Positions 16,868-22,991 of a DNA stretch of 64,000 bases are shown here, piece by piece. Made by a program: the position numbers and the translations under genes. Every line of letters begins with the position of its first letter. Position 1 is the first letter of the stretch. The notes beneath the pieces were generated by a model. That model made no database searches. It had not been told where the DNA came from and worked only from the letters and a program-made list of their open reading frames with translations. The DNA is from an uncultured Lachnospiraceae bacterium. Its GTDB lineage: Bacteria > Bacillota > Clostridia > Lachnospirales > Lachnospiraceae. The stretch is from contig CAJUAO010000005.1 in assembly GCA_910584685.1 (NCBI GenBank), positions 1 through 64,000 on the forward strand. Reading direction: 5' to 3'.

Positions 16868-17272
16868 TTATCCTAAGTGAAGTTGAGATTTGAGAGCATC
16901 TTGTAATACCTGCGAAAAGTTAATATTGCGTTCTAATGCGGCGGCATTAAGCCATGCAGGTAATGTTACAGTGCGGTTGACAGAACGGTTAACATGTGCC
17001 TGACGGATAGACGGCATATATACATCTACCAGTACAGCACGTTCATTGGGCTGCGTGTCTACATCTGTCAAAGGAGTAGGGGCAGGAATTTCTTCCCCAT
17101 CCTCTTCCAGTCCATAAAGGACACAGCCGAGAAGTTCCCTTGCAGATAAGAGCGCATCATCATCATTTACGCCGCTGGTGGCGCATTTCAGATCAGGGAA
17201 ATCCACAGCGATTTCCTGACCGGGTTCGTAAGTGAAAACAGCAGGATAGAAATAACGTTCTACTTGTTTCAT
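16868..17272 (-). CDS. hicB: HicB antitoxin with C-terminal DNA-binding region
   Basis: 134 residues. The N-terminal HicB fold (YPAVFTYEPGQEIAVDFPDLKCATSG) is followed by a linker and VNRTVTLPAWLNAAALERNINFSQVLQDAL, which looks like a ribbon-helix-helix DNA-binding part. It neutralises HicA and represses its own promoter. It lies 43 bp after hicA on the same strand, the common hicA-hicB order. Confidence 0.88.
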   Translation of the reverse strand: MKQVERYFYPAVFTYEPGQEIAVDFPDLKCATSGVNDDDALLSARELLGCVLYGLEEDGEEIPAPTPLTDVDTQPNERAVLVDVYMPSIRQAHVNRSVNRTVTLPAWLNAAALERNINFSQVLQDALKSQLHLG

Positions 17273-17315
17273 GGAAATGACCTCCTTGATTGAATGTGCC
17301 GGGAGGGAGCCGGGG

Positions 17316-17513
17316 CTATCTGAATTTTAGCCCCGACTGTTCTTCAATGCGTTTTAGCGTTTTAATAGGGATGTCTTTGTCAGGATGCTTTACTGTTGTA
17401 CGTCCCTTTTTGGTTGGATGTTTGTATTGGTGGTGGCTTCCCTCCACATTCACTTCATACCAGCCATCCGCTTTCAGCATTTTGATAACTTCCCGTGATG
17501 AATAGCTTTTCAT
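17316..17513 (-). CDS. hicA: HicA toxin (mRNA interferase)
   Basis: 65 residues, typical length. The HicA signature is complete: SREVIKMLKADGWYEV, then GSHHQYKHP with the catalytic His, then TTVKHPDKDIPIKTLKRIEEQSG. HicA binds and cuts mRNA on a dsRBD-like fold. It is first in the operon behind a promoter embedded in a 19-bp inverted repeat, with hicB next. Confidence 0.93.
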   Translation of the reverse strand: MKSYSSREVIKMLKADGWYEVNVEGSHHQYKHPTKKGRTTVKHPDKDIPIKTLKRIEEQSGLKFR

Positions 17514-17536
17514 TCATGTACCCTCCTGACATTATC

Positions 17537-17593
17537 ATAATAACACACATAAAAATATTTGTCAATAAGAAAAACAAATATTTTTATGTGTGT
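17537..17593 (-). promoter_or_regulatory. hicAB promoter inside a perfect inverted repeat
   Basis: On the minus strand, TTGACA (17565-17560) and TATTAT (17542-17537) with a 17-bp spacer. Arms 17543-17561 and 17575-17593 are perfect 19-nt inverted repeats, covering the spacer and part of the -35 box. This is the expected form of an operator for autoregulation by HicB. Confidence 0.85.
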
Positions 17594-17635
17594 TTAAAAA
17601 TCTGGAAAAAATACAGGTACGGTGATGTACCTGCA

Positions 17636-17767
17636 TCATTTTTCAGAATTATGCGAGACAGGCTGGAGCGACTTTTCTAACTCATCTAAAGAGTTGATAA
17701 AAGCTAAAACGGCTTTGACCTGTTCGTCATTCATTTTTTCCAGTATAGCGGGATATACAAATAACAT
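17636..17767 (-). pseudogene. Chimeric short ORF made by the 110-bp duplication
   Basis: Reads MLFVYPAI, identical to the start of the orphan HicB, then continues as LEKMNDEQVKAVLAFINSL and ends after 43 residues. The second part looks like the C-terminal end of another protein whose front is missing. The junction coincides with the end of the 110-bp duplicated segment at 17745. Probably a non-functional recombination product, though it keeps a start codon and ribosome site. Confidence 0.6.
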
Positions 17768-17854
17768 AAATGATACCTCCTTTTAATTTAAGGAGAGGAG
17801 GACTATTTCAGTCCCGCCGCCTTAAGTATACTGTTAAGTAAGCCGATAGGAACA
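17745..17854. repeat. 110-bp duplication, copy 2
   Basis: Second copy of 16701-16810, including the hicB start codon region and its upstream sequence. It is fused to an unrelated reading frame at 17745. Confidence 0.88.
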
Positions 17855-17863
17855 AATGTTATA

Positions 17864-18262
17864 TTATCTGTATAAGATGAAGCAATAAATTACTCCAATA
17901 ATTATTGCACATATATCATCAGCTTTATGTTTAGTTTCATTAGGAGTTGCCAAGTCTACTATTGCCAATATCATTGCACATAAGCAGAGGAGAAATGAGA
18001 TAATTACTGGTAAAGGCAAAACTATAGCAACTCCACATATAACTGCAGCAGCAAGTCCTAGTGGTGAGTGTTTTTTAGTATTTTTTTGGGTAGTGCTTTT
18101 AGATGACTTCGGTGTAGAAACTGAGGACATATAGTTAGGAACGTCTTGAGTAGTTGTTTGATTTCCCCAATTTAAATTAACACCACAATTAGGGCAAAAA
18201 TTAGCGCCATATTCTATTGCAGCTCCACAATTATTACATTGATATTTGACAGTATTTTCCAT
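17864..18262 (-). CDS. Zinc-ribbon membrane protein
   Basis: 132 residues. A zinc ribbon (CNNCG and CPNCG, about residues 9-27) is followed by a Ser/Thr/Lys-rich linker and three hydrophobic segments (LGLAAAVICGVAIVL, VIISFLLCLCAMILAIVDLA and a C-terminal one). Proteins of this plan are common in Firmicutes and have no assigned role. In a prophage accessory region such a protein could act at the membrane, for example in exclusion of other phages, but there is no direct evidence. Another zinc-ribbon membrane protein lies at 37093. Confidence 0.65.
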   Translation of the reverse strand: MENTVKYQCNNCGAAIEYGANFCPNCGVNLNWGNQTTTQDVPNYMSSVSTPKSSKSTTQKNTKKHSPLGLAAAVICGVAIVLPLPVIISFLLCLCAMILAIVDLATPNETKHKADDICAIIIGVIYCFILYR

Positions 18263-18473
18263 ATTGATATTCCTTTCTTTATATGTATTTTGTTTTTTAT
18301 ATTAATTCCATAACACCAAGGTTAGGAATAAAATAAATAGTATAATTATTTAATATGGTGTAAATAAAATATTTATCCACACTTTATCATTAGTTATATT
18401 GAAAATGTTTATCATTTTCAAATAGCATTTTTATAACTTGTAAATATAAATAAACTTAAGTAAAATCAATAAA

Positions 18474-18600
18474 TAAGCTTTCTGATTTTCGAATAACAGA
18501 TAAGCTTTAACACATAAGATATAGACATATAGATGATAGTGATAGAATATATATTTGATAATATAAATATACAATATTATATTCAAGGTTTCAAGTAATA
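18474..18600. repeat. Repeat copy B upstream of the zinc-ribbon gene and the lysogeny region
   Basis: Diverged copy of 16119-16258, ending in GGTTTCAAGTAAT just before the SOS-type promoter at 18613. The stretch 18263-18473 has no gene; part of it is weakly similar to the sequence before copy A. Confidence 0.75.
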
Positions 18601-18612
18601 AAAAAATAGTAC

Positions 18613-18660
18613 TTGCACATTCAGAACAAATGTTCTATAATAATAGCCGAACATATATTC
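18613..18660 (+). promoter_or_regulatory. Promoter overlapped by a LexA-type (SOS) box
   Basis: TTGCAC (18613-18618) and TATAAT (18636-18641) with a 17-bp spacer. The spacer contains GAACAAATGTTC (18624-18635), which fits the Gram-positive LexA/DinR pattern GAAC-RNRY-GTTC. A second, one-mismatch box, GAACATATATTC (18649-18660), follows the -10 box. LexA bound here would block the promoter until DNA damage. Confidence 0.75.
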
Positions 18661-18688
18661 TAAAAACTTCGCATTGGGAGGTGTACAT

Positions 18689-18841
18689 ATGAAGGATAAT
18701 GAAAATGTAGAGAGAAAAGATAATAATGTACAAGAATATCGACAATTTATAATTGATACTACAAATCAGATTAATGATGAAAGGTTTTTAAGGTCAATTA
18801 CAATTATACTGAAAACGTACATAGAAAAAAGAGGATATTAG
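18689..18841 (+). CDS. Small SOS-controlled prophage protein, possible antirepressor
   Basis: 50 residues from the ATG at 18689 with a GGGAGGTG ribosome site. The sequence is charged and helical (MKDNENVERKDNNVQEYRQF ... ILKTYIEKRGY) without a recognised domain or membrane span. It sits directly behind the LexA-type promoter, converges on the repressor gene and overlaps its end by 4 bp. A small, damage-inducible gene at this place is what one expects of an antirepressor or other induction factor; it could also be the directionality factor for excision. Both roles are inference. Confidence 0.6.
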   Translation: MKDNENVERKDNNVQEYRQFIIDTTNQINDERFLRSITIILKTYIEKRGY

Positions 18842-18852
18842 TCCTCTTTTTT
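18825..18852. terminator. Bidirectional terminator between the small SOS gene and the repressor
   Basis: AAAAAAGAGGA pairs with TCCTCTTTTTT around a 6-nt loop. Both strands end in a T run, so it serves the two converging genes whose stop codons it contains. Confidence 0.85.
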
Positions 18853-19218
18853 CTTTTGAGAATTAAAAGCATCATTGATAAGCTTATCTATGACATCTTT
18901 AGATGTACTATCTAGTTTTCTATATGTAACCATGATTTTTTTAATAGCATCGTATAGCGGATTATCCTCAGTAAGCATATCAGCTACACATTCTGCAAAC
19001 TCATCATCTGGGGTTTTAAACATAGGACCTATGTCATTCCTTAGCCAATCTTCATTTACATTAAATTCCCGGCATATGGATTTGAACATTTGATCTGTAA
19101 TACCATTGCTGCCGTTTTCTATGCGGCTTATTGCTGTTTTTCCAACTCCAAGTCTTTCACCAAATTTTTCGCCTGATAAACCTAAGGCTTTTCTTAATTC
19201 TTTGACTCTTTCGTTCAT
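18838..19218 (-). CDS. CI-like phage repressor (XRE family)
   Basis: 126 residues from the ATG at 19218 (AAGGTGATG ribosome site). A helix-turn-helix (LRKALGLSGEKFGERLGVGKTAISRIENG) is followed by a short helical C-terminal part that ends in a Lys-rich tail. There is no LexA-like peptidase domain, so it cannot cleave itself on RecA activation; induction must come from another factor, which fits the SOS-controlled small gene opposite. It should bind the three GTTTAC sites in the adjoining divergent promoter region. Confidence 0.88.
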   Translation of the reverse strand: MNERVKELRKALGLSGEKFGERLGVGKTAISRIENGSNGITDQMFKSICREFNVNEDWLRNDIGPMFKTPDDEFAECVADMLTEDNPLYDAIKKIMVTYRKLDSTSKDVIDKLINDAFNSQKKKED

Positions 19219-19254
19219 TACATCACCTTCCTTTTTATTTAAAAGTTCAAATTC

Positions 19255-19356
19255 ATAATACCATTGCAAATAATAATTGTCAACATAATAAGTTTACAAA
19301 AGCAACAAAAAAGTCTTGACATAGTTTACAATAACAATTATAATGTTTACATAAAC
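19255..19356. promoter_or_regulatory. Lysogeny switch: divergent promoters and three operator-like sites
   Basis: Leftward repressor promoter: TTGACA (19283-19278) and TATTAT (19260-19255), 17-bp spacer. Rightward early promoter: TTGACA (19316-19321) and TATAAT (19339-19344), 17-bp spacer. Three similar sites, GTTTACAAAAGC (19292-19303), GTTTACAATAAC (19324-19335) and GTTTACATAAAC (19345-19356, a near-perfect palindrome), lie upstream of the leftward promoter, in the early-promoter spacer, and just after its -10 box. Confidence 0.82.
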
Positions 19357-19378
19357 AACAAAGAAAGGAGAAATTTGC

Positions 19379-19540
19379 ATGACAAGACCAAAAGAAAACG
19401 AAATAGACAGGTTAAGAAAAACAGTACAGATATTAGTTCAGTTAGATGAAAACAGCCTCATTTTAATTTATAGTGGTGCAAAATTATTGGCTGCGAGGCA
19501 GGAGTTGGAAAAGGTAAGAAAGCATAAGAAAGGAGGGTGA
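19379..19540 (+). CDS. Small early protein, 53 residues
   Basis: First gene under the rightward early promoter, with an AAAGGAG ribosome site. Charged and helical (MTRPKENEIDRLRKTVQIL ... LIYSGAKLLAARQELEKVRKHKK). No family recognised. At this position other phages encode Cro-like proteins, but no helix-turn-helix is evident here. Confidence 0.6.
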   Translation: MTRPKENEIDRLRKTVQILVQLDENSLILIYSGAKLLAARQELEKVRKHKKGG

Positions 19541-19545
19541 GAGTA

Positions 19546-19683
19546 ATGGAAGCAGTTGATAGTCTGATAAAAGCATTAAGCAATCATATAAAGGAAAATA
19601 TCAAAAAAGCTATGCCAAATGAAATAGCGGAGATGACAAAAGCTCTAGCAGAGTTGGTGTCTGCTAGAGCTGCACAAAATTAA
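19546..19683 (+). CDS. Small early protein, 45 residues
   Basis: Starts 5 bp after the previous stop with a GGAGGGTGAG ribosome site. Helical, amphipathic sequence (MEAVDSLIKALSNHIKENIKK ... EMTKALAELVSARA). Function unknown; too short to assign. Confidence 0.5.
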   Translation: MEAVDSLIKALSNHIKENIKKAMPNEIAEMTKALAELVSARAAQN

Positions 19684-19723
19684 TTATTAGTAAAAAATAG
19701 AAAGAAGGAAAGGAGGGTGAGCA

Positions 19724-20026
19724 ATGGTAATAAAAATTACTGCGTTAATAGTTCTTTTAATGAATGTAGTAATTCAGTTCTGTATTTTTAATAAGAAATT
19801 GAAGCGGTTAGAAAAAAGGTTAGCTGATGACCTTGAAAAAATATATCAAAGTATGCAGATAAAAAAGTCACCATGTTTTAGAGAGGGATATGAAATCATT
19901 ACGAATTATATGGAAGGTTATTCGGAAGTAAAATTCGTTGTTTCTTCCCACGGGTGGACTCAATTAGAAGATACCTTGGAGTGGGAGAACTTTCAAAAAC
20001 TTCTTTTGGAAGTTCAAAAACAATGA
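19724..20026 (+). CDS. Small membrane-anchored early protein
   Basis: 100 residues with a GGAGGGTGAG ribosome site and one N-terminal span (IKITALIVLLMNVVIQFCIF), then a charged soluble part. No family recognised. Its last 128 bp overlap, on the opposite strand, the end of the gene at 19899-20390. Such a long convergent overlap is unusual, so one of the two ends may be a frame extension. Confidence 0.45.
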   Translation: MVIKITALIVLLMNVVIQFCIFNKKLKRLEKRLADDLEKIYQSMQIKKSPCFREGYEIITNYMEGYSEVKFVVSSHGWTQLEDTLEWENFQKLLLEVQKQ

Positions 20027-20390
20027 ATCCTGCAAATGCTGAAAGGGCAGGAGTAGTAATCGGGGGTCGAAAATTGTAGTCAAATTTTTTATCAAGTATA
20101 TCATGTCCACATCTGTGAGTATATTCATTAACACAGAAATAATTATCAAATGATTTGTAAAGCTTTTTGTCTAATTGCAAAGATACATTTGTAATTGTAA
20201 TAGGAAGTCTTGAACGGTTTTCAAGACTTAATTGAATATAAAACATGCAATGGTATCCAGATTTTATTGGCTTTATGATTAAGCGTTTTTTATTTATATA
20301 AATGGTAAAAAACCATGATGTAAGAGCACCAATAGAACTGGCAATAGATAGAAAAAGGGTTACATTTTCTTTAGTAAATAAATATTGCAT
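19899..20390 (-). CDS. Membrane-anchored protein with C-terminal beta domain
   Basis: 163 residues from the ATG at 20390 (AGGAGA ribosome site). One N-terminal span (TLFLSIASSIGALTSWFFTIYI) is followed by a beta-rich region (IQLSLENRSRLPITITNVSLQLD and later LLIESTRGKKQRI). Proteins with this plan occur in many Firmicutes phages and have no known role. It is the only minus-strand gene in the early region, so it is probably expressed in the lysogen, perhaps as an exclusion or accessory protein. Confidence 0.6.
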   Translation of the reverse strand: MQYLFTKENVTLFLSIASSIGALTSWFFTIYINKKRLIIKPIKSGYHCMFYIQLSLENRSRLPITITNVSLQLDKKLYKSFDNYFCVNEYTHRCGHDILDKKFDYNFRPPITTPALSAFAGFIVFELPKEVFESSPTPRYLLIESTRGKKQRILLPNNLPYNS

Positions 20391-20483
20391 TGAAAGAGTC
20401 TCCTTTCTCAATATAAGTAAGAAAATATTAACATAATCGAGAGAAAAATGCAAGAAAAAAGAACTTGCAAAAAGGAGTATAGA

Positions 20484-20618
20484 ATGGCAACAAAATCCGT
20501 AGCTAACAATAATATGCATTTTAAAGGTGTGAAGTCAAAAAAGAGCCATCGTCGGAAAAAGAAGTGTAAGCACAAAAACGTACATACAAACAAATATGAG
20601 AGGTCAAAACGGATATAG
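20484..20618 (+). CDS. Very basic small protein, 44 residues
   Basis: Good AAAGGAG ribosome site before the ATG at 20484. About a third of residues are Lys, Arg or His (SKKSHRRKKKCKHKNVH), so it probably binds nucleic acid. No family recognised. Confidence 0.5.
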   Translation: MATKSVANNNMHFKGVKSKKSHRRKKKCKHKNVHTNKYERSKRI

Positions 20619-20677
20619 AGGAAATGCATAGTGTACAAACGGTTTCACATAGCATAGAAAAGGAGGTGATTATAGAA

Positions 20678-20854
20678 ATGGCAGCATTATCAGTAAGTAT
20701 TGTGGCAAATGTGAGAGGTGTGGATATACCATGGGATGATTTGTCACCGGAATTAAAGAGGGAAATAAGCACAAAGCTACATAATGATGCCATGAGTATG
20801 GCAGGGTATGAAAAAGCTCCTCAGAAGCGGCAACTTCATAAGGAGCAAATATAA
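20678..20854 (+). CDS. Small early phage protein, 58 residues
   Basis: ATG at 20678 with a strong AAGGAGGTGAT site. The sequence contains RGVDIPWDDLSPELKREISTKL, a pattern I associate with small proteins of clostridial prophages and conjugative elements; function unknown. Confidence 0.6.
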   Translation: MAALSVSIVANVRGVDIPWDDLSPELKREISTKLHNDAMSMAGYEKAPQKRQLHKEQI

Positions 20855-20915
20855 ATAAACACAATATTATTGTATGCGAAAAAAACATGAAAGTCAAGGA
20901 AAAAGGAGAGTAAAA

Positions 20916-21137
20916 ATGCTTGAGAAAGAATATGTCAGAACAACACCCGCCGAAACCGTCACCAAATGCACAGAAGCCCACATGAAAGCCGTTGAGAAAT
21001 GGCCATACGGCAGAATGACAGACTACTGGACAGACCAGGAAGGAAACCTGTGCATAAGATACATGACAGGCAAATGGTTCCATTACATAATAGACAGCAC
21101 CGGAGCAGTGCATTGGTGGCAGGAGGATAAAAAATGA
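20916..21137 (+). CDS. Small early phage protein, 73 residues
   Basis: ATG at 20916 with an AAAGGAGAG site. Trp-rich C-terminal half (WPYGRMTDYWTDQEGNLCIRYMTGKWFHY and VHWWQEDKK). No family recognised. Its stop overlaps the start of the hydrolase gene (ATGA), so the two are translationally coupled. From here on codon usage shifts to C-ending and ACA/ATA-rich codons. Confidence 0.6.
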   Translation: MLEKEYVRTTPAETVTKCTEAHMKAVEKWPYGRMTDYWTDQEGNLCIRYMTGKWFHYIIDSTGAVHWWQEDKK

Positions 21138-21871
21138 ACAAAATAACAAGCTTTGCCATGTCATCACGCATGGCATACCTGATACTCACAGGCTTTGCCA
21201 TAATACTGGCAGCAGCAGTCACACTAAAAGTAAACGATAACGGCAGGACAAACAGCACATACGCCAAAGAAAACACAGCAGCAAAGCAGAAAAACATAAC
21301 AAATAAAAACACATATGCATACACGCCGGCATACGCACCGGAACACACACAAAGCCCGTCACTTGCGACGTCGCAAGAAATACACCGGGCAGCAGGAAAC
21401 AGCACGCCTGACATGTCATCAACAAAAACACCCGGTAAAAGCGCCACAGGCGCCAGCGGACAAAAAATCCCCTGCGCATGGTCAGACATCTCCATAACCC
21501 CCGAAGACTTCAACCTCATATGCACCACAGTCTACTGCGAAGCCGGAAACCAGTCAATAGAAACACAGATAATGACAGCCCTTACCATTCTGAACAGGCT
21601 GTCATCCGAAGACTATCCGGACACAGTAAAAGAAGTCATATACCAGGACAGCCAGTACTCCGTAACAGAGTGGAAAGGCTTCGGGGAATACGGCTGGACA
21701 AGCTCCGCAGAGCAGGCCGTCACATACGCACTGGAGGTAAACGAACATCCAAAAGACATGTATTTCTTCCGGACAAAGCATTACCATAAATTCGGACAGC
21801 CATACAAGGTATCAGATGATTTATATTTCAGCACGGCAGAACAGGAGGCAGACAATGAAAATAACAGTTAA
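21134..21871 (+). CDS. SleB/CwlJ-type cell-wall hydrolase
   Basis: 245 residues. An N-terminal span (about 13-34) and a Thr/Ala/His-rich linker precede a Hydrolase_2 domain: CTTVYCEAGNQSIETQIMTALTILNR with the catalytic Glu, then YPDTVKEVIYQDSQYSVT, and MYFFRTKHYHKFGQPY near the end. The family cuts peptidoglycan (lytic transglycosylase-type) and includes the spore-cortex lytic enzymes SleB and CwlJ. It lies in the early region, not with the holin and endolysin, so it may help in DNA entry or conjugation-like transfer, or act on the spore. The linker DNA holds a 16-bp palindrome (21362-21377) found again at 37864. Confidence 0.8.
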   Translation: MNKITSFAMSSRMAYLILTGFAIILAAAVTLKVNDNGRTNSTYAKENTAAKQKNITNKNTYAYTPAYAPEHTQSPSLATSQEIHRAAGNSTPDMSSTKTPGKSATGASGQKIPCAWSDISITPEDFNLICTTVYCEAGNQSIETQIMTALTILNRLSSEDYPDTVKEVIYQDSQYSVTEWKGFGEYGWTSSAEQAVTYALEVNEHPKDMYFFRTKHYHKFGQPYKVSDDLYFSTAEQEADNENNS

Positions 21872-22049
21872 GGAATATGGAAAGCTTATGGAAATGCAGG
21901 GCAGGGCAAAAGCACTTAAAGACTTTATAAAAAGCCAGGAAGGCTACAGCAGCACCATATCAAAAACAGACTGCATGGCAATATTAGGAGCATGCCCGGA
22001 TAAGGAGGAAAAAAATGAAACAGCCGAAAAAACTCACACTCAGACATAA
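21855..22049 (+). CDS. Small early phage protein, 64 residues
   Basis: ATG at 21855 inside the end of the hydrolase gene, AGGAGGC ribosome site. MKITVKEYGKLMEMQGRAKALKDFIKSQEG looks helical; a Cys lies near the C-terminus. Function unknown. Confidence 0.55.
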   Translation: MKITVKEYGKLMEMQGRAKALKDFIKSQEGYSSTISKTDCMAILGACPDKEEKNETAEKTHTQT

Positions 22050-22167
22050 AAAAATACTGGCAGACTACAAACTCAGGCCGGACAACTGGATGCTGGCAGA
22101 CGAGGACATGAACAGCATAACCATAATAAACAAAAAATCAGACAAAAAGAGAGTACTGCTAAAGTAA
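22015..22167 (+). CDS. Small basic early phage protein, 50 residues
   Basis: ATG at 22015 with a TAAGGAGG site, overlapping the previous gene. Pattern MKQPKKLTLRHKKILADYKLRPDNWMLADEDMNSITIINKKS resembles a small protein repeatedly seen in clostridial phages (DUF6906-like, from memory). Role unknown. Confidence 0.6.
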   Translation: MKQPKKLTLRHKKILADYKLRPDNWMLADEDMNSITIINKKSDKKRVLLK

Positions 22168-22190
22168 CAGAAAAAAGGAGGGACAGACTA

Positions 22191-22469
22191 ATGGAATACA
22201 CAATAAACAATACATACAGGGTATCAGACACCGGGGAAATCAGCGTGGATGCAAATGGACTAAACTTTCTTATAATCTACGGAAAGCATATAAACGGCTG
22301 GTTTATAGCCATACCAAACCACGGAATAAGCACCGAAGCAGCACATCCGGCAGATGATGTATTCCACAACATGGAAAAGCTGTCAGCAGTATCAGACGTT
22401 AACGTCAGGAATGCTGCGTCATCAATAGCAAAAGCAATAAAAAAGCACTGGGAGGAATTACAGAAATGA
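22191..22469 (+). CDS. Hypothetical early phage protein, 92 residues
   Basis: AAAGGAGGGA ribosome site. N-terminal beta-rich part (GLNFLIIYGKHINGWFIAIPNHGI), C-terminal helix (NAASSIAKAIKKHWEEL). Similar small proteins occur in phage replication regions; no function known. Overlaps the next gene by 4 bp. Confidence 0.6.
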   Translation: MEYTINNTYRVSDTGEISVDANGLNFLIIYGKHINGWFIAIPNHGISTEAAHPADDVFHNMEKLSAVSDVNVRNAASSIAKAIKKHWEELQK

Positions 22470-22792
22470 GCTGTGAAAACAAAGAGAGAAATAATGAGGA
22501 ACGGTACAAAAAAGACTTCAAGAAAGCCATACTGCTCAAATTCAAGCATTCAACTGCGCCAAATTCGGAAACATGGGCAGAGTCAGACAGGGAGCTTTCA
22601 GAACTGCAAAGCAGAATGTCAGCATATTCAGGAAAGCCGTCAAAAACCATTGCGCAGGAAGTCAACCAAAGCTTTTTGGAAGAATGGGAAAGAGAGACAA
22701 AAGACATGTTCAGACGGAAGGAATCCCTATACAGATACCGGCAAAAGAAAAACATGGAAGTACAGATGCTGCTTCAATACATGGACAAATGA
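22466..22792 (+). CDS. Hypothetical early phage protein, 108 residues
   Basis: Starts in the ATGA overlap with the previous gene. Charged and helical throughout (RYKKDFKKAILLKFKHS, QEVNQSFLEEWERETKDMFRRKE). Two other frames are also open here; this one is preferred for its coupled start. Its stop codon lies inside the first hairpin of the next region. Confidence 0.55.
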   Translation: MSCENKERNNEERYKKDFKKAILLKFKHSTAPNSETWAESDRELSELQSRMSAYSGKPSKTIAQEVNQSFLEEWERETKDMFRRKESLYRYRQKKNMEVQMLLQYMDK

Positions 22793-22936
22793 GCCGTTTA
22801 CCGCTCATTAAGGAAAAGGACTTAAGGCAGCATCCTTAAGTCCTAAAAAATAAATATTATGAGAAATATTTTACATATTTATTTTAACCTTAAAAGTCCT
22901 GAAAGTCAAGAAAAATGAGCCGTAAAAGGCTCATTT
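22788..22936. other. Hairpin cluster upstream of the HUH Rep gene, possible replication origin
   Basis: Three hairpins: AATGAGC/GCTCATT (22788-22809), AGGACTTAAGG/CCTTAAGTCCT (22817-22844, 11-bp perfect stem, 6-nt loop) and AAATGAGCC/GGCTCATTT (22913-22936). The first and third share AAATGAGCCGT. No T run follows the strongest stem. Hairpins just before an HUH Rep gene are typical of rolling-circle origins, but no nick sequence was recognised. The rest of 22937-22991 holds only the ribosome site of rep. Confidence 0.45.
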
Positions 22937-22991
22937 GTAACAATATTAAGTATATTAAAGTTAGACATTTAAACATAAGGGCAGGAGAAAA

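Noticed and set aside
22473..22811. Alternative plus-strand frame opposite the 108-residue protein
   Set aside because: Overlaps a coupled gene with a better start; low-complexity Lys/Gln/Thr composition typical of a shadow frame.
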